From an uncultured Prevotellaceae bacterium (lineage in GTDB: Bacteria > Bacteroidota > Bacteroidia > Bacteroidales > Bacteroidaceae), in the NCBI GenBank assembly GCA_900557555.1, contig USTH01000041.1, positions 1 through 12,010 on the forward strand: a stretch of DNA of 12,010 nt. The letters run 5' to 3'. Both the position numbers and the translations under genes were made by a program. The notes under the pieces are model-generated. The model was not told the DNA's origin, did not search any database, and saw only the letters and a program-made list of their open reading frames with translations. Shown piece after piece: positions 6,700 to 12,010 of the stretch. Within the stretch, counting starts at the first letter, position 1; every line of letters starts with the position of its first letter.

Positions 6700-7929
6700 A
6701 TGAGCACACAACACAAAGACATCGATTTTCAATCATCCATCGTAAGTCCAGACGCCCGCAAAAGCAATCTTAGCATGTTTATGATTATGATGGGCTTTAC
6801 TTTCTTTTCCGCCAGCATGTGGGTAGGACAGGAAATGGCCAGAGGACTTAATTTCACAGATTTCATCATAGCCATGATTCTTGGCGGCATCATTCTCGGA
6901 GCCTACACCGGTGCTCTGGGATATATCGGAGCAAAAAGCGGCCTGAGTCTCGATCTGCTGGCAGTAAAGACATTCGGAACAAAGGGGAGCTATCTTCCGA
7001 GCGCAATGATAAGTTTCACACAGATGGGCTGGTTTGGAGTCGGTCTTGCCATGTTTGCCATACCTATTGCCAAGGTTGCTTTCGGAGACAGTCCGCTGGC
7101 CATTTATACAATGGTAGCACTTGCCGGGGTATGTATGACAGCCACGGCCTATTTTGGCATAAAGAGTCTTGCGCTGATAAGTTATGTAGCGGTGCCATGC
7201 GTTGCCATTCTCGGCACCATAGCCATGGTTATGGCCATCATGCAAGGTGACAAAGGACTTGTCGAACAGTTTGACCTCGGCAACAAGACAATGGGAATAG
7301 TTGCAGGTGCGGGACTTGTGATAGGCAGCTTCATCAGCGGCGGAACAGCCACGCCTAATTTCTCGCGCTTCTCAAAGAACGGAAAGGTCGGATGCCTGAT
7401 TACCGTTGCAGCATTTTTCATCGGCAACAGCCTCATGTTTCTATTTGGTGCCGTCAGTTCAATTTACGTGGGCGGCAACGACATCTTTGACGTAATGATA
7501 AACCTCAATCTGTTCTACTTCGCTATTCTGGTGCTTGGCCTTAACATCTGGACAACCAACGACAACGCCCTCTATTCTACAGGTTTGGGATTGGCCAACA
7601 TCTTCAAATTAGGGAAACGCCCAATGGTTCTCGTCAGCGGCATAATAGGCACCATTGCGGCTGTATGGCTCTACAACAATTTCTGCGGATATCTCAACAT
7701 ACTCAACTGCACACTCCCACCAGTAGGCATCATTCTTGTTCTGGGCTACTTCATGAATCGCAACAATGCTTCATGGCAACACAACAAGACTGTTGATGCC
7801 GGAGCAGTGATAGGTGTCATTACAGGCGCCGTCATTGCAAACATAGTAACATGGGGCATTCCGTCCATCAATGGTATGGTGGTTGCCGCCATTTGCTATC
7901 TCATCGGCAGGGGTGCGACAAAACCCTAA
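6700..7929 (+). CDS. codB: CodB-type cytosine permease (NCS1 family)
   Basis: This 409-residue inner-membrane protein of the nucleobase-cation symport-1 family should import cytosine, or a closely related base, with a cation. It matches my memory of E. coli CodB along its whole length: G-(F/L)-T-F-F-S-A-S-M-W in the first membrane segment (residues about 33-42), L-G-Y-I-G-A-K-(S/T)-G-L, (Q)-x-G-W-F-G-V-G-x-A-M-F-A-I-P, V-G-S-F-I-S, L-G-L-N-I-W-T-T-N-D-N-A-L-Y and A-x-W-L-Y-N-N-F. About 12 hydrophobic segments are visible, the family number, and the length is close to the 419 of E. coli CodB. It starts 20 bp after the phosphoribosyltransferase gene and ends 5 bp before the lyase gene, so all three are probably co-transcribed. 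No cytosine deaminase (codA) is present in the window. Confidence 0.9.
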   Translation: MSTQHKDIDFQSSIVSPDARKSNLSMFMIMMGFTFFSASMWVGQEMARGLNFTDFIIAMILGGIILGAYTGALGYIGAKSGLSLDLLAVKTFGTKGSYLPSAMISFTQMGWFGVGLAMFAIPIAKVAFGDSPLAIYTMVALAGVCMTATAYFGIKSLALISYVAVPCVAILGTIAMVMAIMQGDKGLVEQFDLGNKTMGIVAGAGLVIGSFISGGTATPNFSRFSKNGKVGCLITVAAFFIGNSLMFLFGAVSSIYVGGNDIFDVMINLNLFYFAILVLGLNIWTTNDNALYSTGLGLANIFKLGKRPMVLVSGIIGTIAAVWLYNNFCGYLNILNCTLPPVGIILVLGYFMNRNNASWQHNKTVDAGAVIGVITGAVIANIVTWGIPSINGMVVAAICYLIGRGATKP

Positions 7930-7934
7930 CATAC

Positions 7935-9128
7935 ATGAAAACTTACGACTTTGACAAACACATCAACCGAATCGGCACCGACAGTCTCAAGTGGGACGCT
8001 GCCATACAGAGCACGGGCAAAAGCAATGTCCGTCCGCTATGGGTGGCCGACATGGACTTTGAGACTCCCCCATTCATCTACAAAGCCATTAAAAAACGAG
8101 TTGACTACAAAGTGCTTGGGTACACAAAGCCTTTCGCACCATACTACGACAGCATAACAAACTGGCTCAAGCATCGCTATGACATCAGTCTTAATGCAAA
8201 TCAGGTGCATTTCATAGCTGGCATTGTACCCGGACTGCACCACGCAATCTGCGCCCTGACCGAGAAAGGCGACAAAATACTTATTCAAACACCAGTTTAT
8301 CACCCTTTCCATCATATCATTGAAATCAATGAGCGGACAAAGGTTGAAAGTCCGCTGAACATAGTAGGCGGGCGCTTTGAGATGAACTTTGAAGACCTTG
8401 AGAAAAAACTTCCCGGATGCAAAATGATGCTGCTCTGCAACCCCCATAACCCAGGAGGGACTATCTGGAAACCAGAAGAACTTGCAAGACTTGCCGTTAT
8501 GTGCAAACAAAACAACGTTCTGATCATAAGCGATGAAATCCACGCTGACATGACACATGCTGACCATAGGCACATACCTTTCTGCAAAATATCTGAAGAA
8601 GCGGAAAACAACAGCATAACATTCATGTCACCAAGCAAAACATTCAATATGCCAGGCATAGTGACCTCCTACTGTTTTGCCCACAACAGAACTATCCGCA
8701 ACAAGTTCTACCGTTTTCTTGACATGGCTGACGTAACCGTAGGCAACGCCTTTGCATACGACTGCCTGCAGGCATGCTACACTCATGAAGGAGAAGAGTG
8801 GCTTGACCAGATGTTGGCCTATATAAAAAACAATATCAACACCGTTGAACACTTTCTGGCAGAGAACTGCCCCAAAATAGAACCCATGAAGACCGAGGCT
8901 TCATTCCTTGTTTTCCTTGACAACAGAAAAATGCCGTTTAAAAGCGAGAAAGAACTTATAGATTTTTACCTCAACGATGCAGGACTGTTTCTCAACGAAG
9001 GCAGCATGTTCGGCCACAACGACACCATGTTTATGAGAATTAACGTTGCACTGCCTCACAAAGAACTGCTCCAAGCACTTGAACAGCTAAAGCAGGCATA
9101 TAACAATCTGGCGAAAAAGACAACATAA
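7935..9128 (+). CDS. patB: PatB/MalY-type cystathionine beta-lyase (PLP enzyme)
   Basis: This 397-residue cytoplasmic fold-type I PLP enzyme belongs to the aminotransferase class I/II family, MalY/PatB branch. The branch splits carbon-sulfur bonds of cystathionine or cysteine conjugates to give a thiol (such as homocysteine), pyruvate and ammonia. Visible marks are W-V-A-D-M-D-F (36-42), Y122 in TPVYHPF, NPHNPGG (169-175), S-D-E-I-H-A-D (199-205) with the PLP-binding Asp200, SPSKTFNMPG (232-241) with the Schiff-base Lys235, and M-R-I-N with Arg368 for the substrate carboxylate. The frame is open back to 7851 inside codB. The ATG at 7935 is chosen because it puts family sequence right at the N-terminus and avoids a long overlap. 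The 5-bp gap from codB implies co-transcription. Biosynthetic methionine supply and degradation of cysteine conjugates are both possible. Confidence 0.85.
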   Translation: MKTYDFDKHINRIGTDSLKWDAAIQSTGKSNVRPLWVADMDFETPPFIYKAIKKRVDYKVLGYTKPFAPYYDSITNWLKHRYDISLNANQVHFIAGIVPGLHHAICALTEKGDKILIQTPVYHPFHHIIEINERTKVESPLNIVGGRFEMNFEDLEKKLPGCKMMLLCNPHNPGGTIWKPEELARLAVMCKQNNVLIISDEIHADMTHADHRHIPFCKISEEAENNSITFMSPSKTFNMPGIVTSYCFAHNRTIRNKFYRFLDMADVTVGNAFAYDCLQACYTHEGEEWLDQMLAYIKNNINTVEHFLAENCPKIEPMKTEASFLVFLDNRKMPFKSEKELIDFYLNDAGLFLNEGSMFGHNDTMFMRINVALPHKELLQALEQLKQAYNNLAKKTT

Positions 9129-9169
9129 CATTTTTGAACAACAAGCACCTCACTTCCAAAATAATATTG

Positions 9170-9177
9170 TAACTTCG
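9170..9177 (+). promoter_or_regulatory. Possible internal -7 element before the M24 peptidase
   Basis: TAACTTCG differs from the Bacteroidetes TAnnTTTG element at one position and lies 26 bases before the ATG at 9204. No good -33 element is spaced correctly (TTTG at 9133-9136 is 33 bases away). It may drive the two peptidase genes separately from the upstream unit; evidence is weak. Confidence 0.3.
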
Positions 9178-9203
9178 CAAAAGAGGATAAAAACACCCAG
9201 AAA

Positions 9204-10607
9204 ATGTTCAGCAAAGAAACTTATATAAACAGACGCAAAGCCCTTAAAGAACTTGTAGGCAACGGACTCGTCATTATTTTAGGCAACAACGACAGTCCTG
9301 CCAACTACCCAAACAACTGCTACACCTTTCGTCAGGACAGCAGTTTCCTGTACTTCTTCGGAGCCAAGCGCGACGGATTGGCAGGCGCAATCGACATTGA
9401 CAACGACAAGGAGTACTTCCTTGGCAACGACATTGACATTGACGATATAGTGTGGTACGGCAGCGTCGAGAGCATACGCGACATGGCCGACATGGTAGGA
9501 GTGGCACAGACCGCCCCTTTCAACAAACTGACAGAACTTGTGGCACAAGCCAAGCAGACAGGCCAGAAGATACACTTCCTGCCACCATATCGCCACGACC
9601 ACATGATACTGCTGGAAGAGTTGCTCGGCATAAAGCCGTCACAGCAGAAAGAAGCCTCATCAATGGAACTGATAAAGGCGGTCGTAACATTACGTTCCAC
9701 CAAAAGCGATGAGGAAATCAAGGAAATCGAACGAGCATGCTCCATAGGATTCAAGATGCACACCACCGCTATGAAACTGGCACAACCAGGGGTTACCGAA
9801 CATTTCATTGGCGGCACCATTGACGGCATTGCCAACGCATTGGGCGACAAGGTATCCTTCTCCTCTATCGTGACAATGCACGGAGAAATTCTGCATGGGG
9901 CACCCAAGATGAATTATCTGGAAGCAGGCAGACTGTTGCTCGTTGACGCAGGTGCGGAGACTATCAACAACTACTGTTCAGACCACACACGCACTACCCC
10001 CGTAAGCGGCAAATTTACTCACCGCCAACGCGACATATACACCATTGTGGAACAAGCTCACGACCTCGCATTGAAAAAGGCAAAGCCAGGCGTGCTGTGG
10101 TATGACGTACACATGGACGTATGCCGACTGATAACCAACGGCCTTAAAGACCTCGGACTAATGAAAGGCGACACAGAAGAAGCCGTAGCATCTGGAGCAC
10201 ACGCCTTGTTCCTGCCTCACGGACTTGGCCACATGATGGGCATGGACGTACATGACATGGAAAACCTCGGTCAGACCAATGTGGGATACGATGAAGAGAT
10301 ACAGCCGTCCACCCAGTTCGGCATCGCCAGCCTGCGCATGGGACGCCGGCTGCAAAAGGGCTTTGTCGTTACCGATGAACCTGGCATATATTTCATTCCC
10401 GACCTTATCGACAATTGGAAAGCCAACAATATCAACAGCGACTTTCTGAACTTTGATGTCATAGAGAAGTACAAGGATTTCGGTGGCATACGCATCGAAG
10501 ACGATGTGTTGGTAACCGAAAACGGCGTCCGCTTCTTGGGCAAAGACATCATACCTTACCATGCTGACGATGTTGAGAAATACGTTCAGGAATTCCAGTT
10601 CTCATAA
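9204..10607 (+). CDS. pepP: Aminopeptidase P-type Xaa-Pro peptidase (M24B)
   Basis: This 467-residue cytoplasmic metallopeptidase should remove the first residue from peptides with proline in second place. An AMP_N-type N-terminal domain (about 1-150, with F-R-Q-D-S-S-F-L-Y-F at 42-51) precedes a pita-bread catalytic domain. All five metal ligands of the M24 family are visible: Asp248 in V-D-A-G-A-E, Asp260 in S-D-H-T-R-T, His343 in HGLGHMMG, Glu392 in T-D-E-P-G-I-Y and Glu432 in G-G-I-R-I-E-D-D. Two manganese ions are typical of the family. The length fits bacterial PepP relatives and there is no signal peptide. The gene starts 75 bp after the lyase gene, with a possible weak promoter between. 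The N-terminal domain has a run of alternating Ile and Asp (about 63-82), likely a surface strand feature. The catalytic assignment is firm; exact substrate preference is inference. Confidence 0.9.
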   Translation: MFSKETYINRRKALKELVGNGLVIILGNNDSPANYPNNCYTFRQDSSFLYFFGAKRDGLAGAIDIDNDKEYFLGNDIDIDDIVWYGSVESIRDMADMVGVAQTAPFNKLTELVAQAKQTGQKIHFLPPYRHDHMILLEELLGIKPSQQKEASSMELIKAVVTLRSTKSDEEIKEIERACSIGFKMHTTAMKLAQPGVTEHFIGGTIDGIANALGDKVSFSSIVTMHGEILHGAPKMNYLEAGRLLLVDAGAETINNYCSDHTRTTPVSGKFTHRQRDIYTIVEQAHDLALKKAKPGVLWYDVHMDVCRLITNGLKDLGLMKGDTEEAVASGAHALFLPHGLGHMMGMDVHDMENLGQTNVGYDEEIQPSTQFGIASLRMGRRLQKGFVVTDEPGIYFIPDLIDNWKANNINSDFLNFDVIEKYKDFGGIRIEDDVLVTENGVRFLGKDIIPYHADDVEKYVQEFQFS

Positions 10608-10641
10608 CCATACCACACCTCAAACGTAACACTTAACTTAC

Positions 10642-10654
10642 TTATTCAGAATAA
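10642..10654. repeat. 13-base palindrome upstream of the C1 peptidase gene
   Basis: TTATTC and GAATAA flank a single A, a perfect palindrome lying 25 bases before the ATG at 10680, in a 72-bp gap that has no recognisable TAnnTTTG element. It could be an operator or a chance AT-rich palindrome. Confidence 0.3.
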
Positions 10655-10679
10655 CACACATTAACTAACTACAACCAAA

Positions 10680-11894
10680 ATGAAGATTACGAAGTCATTC
10701 GCAACCCTCTTTGCCATAGGTATGATTGCCTTTGCGCCATCTGCCAACGCACAGGAGAAGAAAGAAAAAGAAGAACTCAAATTCACAGTCATCAAGGAAG
10801 CTCCCATTACTTCCGTTAAGAACCAAAGCCGCTCAGGCACCTGCTGGTGTTTCTCTTCACTCAGCTATTTCGAATCTGAAATACTGCGCAAGACAGGAAA
10901 GACATATGACCTCAGCGAGTCATTTGTCATTCACCACACAATGACAGACCGCGCCGAAGCCAATGTACGCATGCACGGCGATGTGAGCTTCTCCCAAGGC
11001 GGCAGCTTCTACGATGTCATCTACTGCGCCAAAAACTACGGTCTGTGCCCAGAGAGCGCAACGGTGCCCGTTGGAAGCCTCTATGGTGACACCCTGTTCA
11101 ACCATAACGAACTTGACAAAGTAGCCAGCGGCTACATGAAAGGTCTGACAGGCCCTGACGCAAAACTCAAGACCGTAAGTCCTTGCTGGAAAAAGGGAAT
11201 AGAAGCTATCTATGACACCTATCTCGGAAAACTTCCTACAGAATTCAAGTATGAAGGAAAGAAATACACCCCGAAGACTTTTGCTGAAAGCCTCGGACTC
11301 AACTGGGACGACTACGTAAGTCTGACCTCATTTACACACCACCCATTCTATTCTCAATTTGCCATAGAGGTGCAAGACAACTGGCGGTGGGCTTTGAGCT
11401 ACAATCTGCCACTTGACGAATTTATGGAGGTAATGGACTATGCTGTTAAAAACGGTCATGCCTTTGCATGGGGTGCCGATGTCAGCGAGAGTTACTTCAA
11501 CCGCGAAGGCAGTTGCGTGGCTTCTGTGCCTGTTAACGCCAAGAAAACCAATCAAAGCAACGAAGGCAGCGACCAAGAAAAATGGATAGGCAAAACAGGA
11601 GGCAAAAACCCATCTGTATCAGAAGACGGTGAAATGGTAATTACCCAAGAACTGCGCCAGGAAGCCTACGACAACTGGGAGACTACCGATGACCACGGTA
11701 TGGTTATATACGGAATTGCAAAAGACCAGAACGGCAAAGAATACTACATGATGAAAAACTCATGGGGATTCTATGGCAAATACAAAGGTTTCGCCTATAT
11801 CTCAAAGGCCTATGCCGCTTACAAGACAATGAACATTCTTATCAACAAGAATGCAATACCCGAGAAAATCGCCAAAAAACTTGGCCTGAAATAA
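10680..11894 (+). CDS. pepC: Exported C1 cysteine peptidase, bleomycin hydrolase/PepC type
   Basis: This 404-residue papain-fold peptidase should trim residues from the N-termini of peptides. Residues 1-24 are a signal peptide (MKITK, hydrophobic core, A-N-A before Gln25), so the enzyme acts in the periplasm or outside, unlike the cytoplasmic PepC of lactic acid bacteria. The catalytic set is complete: Gln49 of the oxyanion hole in V-K-N-Q, Cys55 in S-G-T-C-W, His339 in D-D-H-G-M and Asn360 in M-K-N-S-W-G. The large insertion between Cys and His is typical of the C1B branch. The C-terminus ends in L-G-L-K; in bleomycin hydrolases the tail occupies the active site and limits the enzyme to aminopeptidase action, but this cannot be confirmed here. 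It follows the M24 peptidase by 72 bp and is followed by a strong terminator, so it is the last gene of the run. Peptide scavenging is the likely job. Confidence 0.9.
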   Translation: MKITKSFATLFAIGMIAFAPSANAQEKKEKEELKFTVIKEAPITSVKNQSRSGTCWCFSSLSYFESEILRKTGKTYDLSESFVIHHTMTDRAEANVRMHGDVSFSQGGSFYDVIYCAKNYGLCPESATVPVGSLYGDTLFNHNELDKVASGYMKGLTGPDAKLKTVSPCWKKGIEAIYDTYLGKLPTEFKYEGKKYTPKTFAESLGLNWDDYVSLTSFTHHPFYSQFAIEVQDNWRWALSYNLPLDEFMEVMDYAVKNGHAFAWGADVSESYFNREGSCVASVPVNAKKTNQSNEGSDQEKWIGKTGGKNPSVSEDGEMVITQELRQEAYDNWETTDDHGMVIYGIAKDQNGKEYYMMKNSWGFYGKYKGFAYISKAYAAYKTMNILINKNAIPEKIAKKLGLK

Positions 11895-11914
11895 GCAAGC
11901 CACATCAAGGCCTC

Positions 11915-11932
11915 TTACCCAAGTACGGGTAA
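11915..11932 (+). repeat. Small hairpin after the peptidase stop
   Basis: TTACCC (11915-11920) and GGGTAA (11927-11932) form a 6-bp stem with a 6-nt loop about 20 bases after the stop codon. No T-tract follows, so it is not a terminator by itself; it might protect the 3' end of the transcript. Confidence 0.3.
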
Positions 11933-11958
11933 AGACAACAAACTTAGACATTAAAGAT

Positions 11959-12002
11959 GAGGCTGTGTCGTAATTAATGTTTACGGCGCAGCCTCTGTTT
12001 TT
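11959..12002 (+). terminator. Strong intrinsic terminator of the plus-strand run
   Basis: Positions 11959-11973 pair with 11981-11995 in an unbroken 15-bp stem (outer arm GAGGCTG with CAGCCTC, two G-U wobbles further in). The loop is 7 nt, and five T residues sit at 11998-12002. This is a textbook rho-independent terminator 65 bp after the stop of the C1 peptidase gene. Confidence 0.9.
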
Positions 12003-12010
12003 GAGCCTTG

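Noticed and set aside
6700..7929. Assignment of the permease to hydroxymethylpyrimidine or thiamine precursor uptake
   Set aside because: The conserved segments match CodB closely along the whole length and no thiamine gene is nearby, so cytosine remains the best call.
7851..7934. Longer start for the PatB/MalY-type gene (28 extra residues)
   Set aside because: It would overlap codB by 79 bases and add residues with no family resemblance; the ATG at 7935 begins directly with conserved family sequence.
9388..9445. Ile-Asp low-complexity run in the M24 peptidase as a repeat expansion
   Set aside because: It lies in a strand-turn part of the N-terminal domain where relatives are similarly rich in acidic residues, as far as I recall; it does not break the fold or frame.

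Overview
The window looks like chromosomal DNA from a Bacteroidales bacterium, most likely Prevotella-like. The evidence is the Bacteroidetes-type -7 promoter element (TAnnTTTG) at several starts, AT-rich leaders without clear Shine-Dalgarno sequences, exported proteins whose signal peptides end in N-A-Q, and the protein families present. The genus is inference. I see no tRNA, rRNA, CRISPR array, phage gene or intact insertion sequence.

Layout. Positions 1-352 hold no convincing gene: two overlapping open frames without good starts, and a 16-bp inverted repeat with a T-tract that may be a terminator. On the minus strand, 353-1666 is one gene for an exported protein of unknown function. It is split by an in-frame TGA, most simply explained as a TGG (Trp) to TGA change. 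Next on the minus strand, 1930-5325, is a 1131-residue Dna2-like protein that joins a RecB/Cas4-type PD-(D/E)XK nuclease to a UPF1/Dna2-type SF1 helicase. A 253-bp divergent promoter region (5326-5578) separates it from a plus-strand gene run.

The plus-strand run starts with an orphan phosphoribosyltransferase-fold protein (5579-6679). It is followed after 20 bp by a CodB-type cytosine permease (6700-7929) and after 5 bp by a PatB/MalY-type C-S lyase (7935-9128). After short gaps come an aminopeptidase P-type M24 metallopeptidase (9204-10607) and an exported C1 cysteine peptidase of the bleomycin hydrolase/PepC type (10680-11894). A strong intrinsic terminator (15-bp stem, 7-nt loop, T-tract) closes the run at 11959-12002.

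How the genes may work together: the first two or three plus-strand genes form a tight transcription unit suggesting nucleobase uptake (CodB) coupled to nucleotide formation (phosphoribosyltransferase), though no cytosine deaminase is present. A 10-bp perfect inverted repeat abuts the -7 element of this unit and is a plausible operator. The two peptidases fit peptide and amino-acid scavenging. Most of the window is ordinary metabolism. The items most worth a second look are the TGA-split gene, the phosphoribosyltransferase-permease-lyase unit with its palindromic promoter, and the stand-alone nuclease-helicase.
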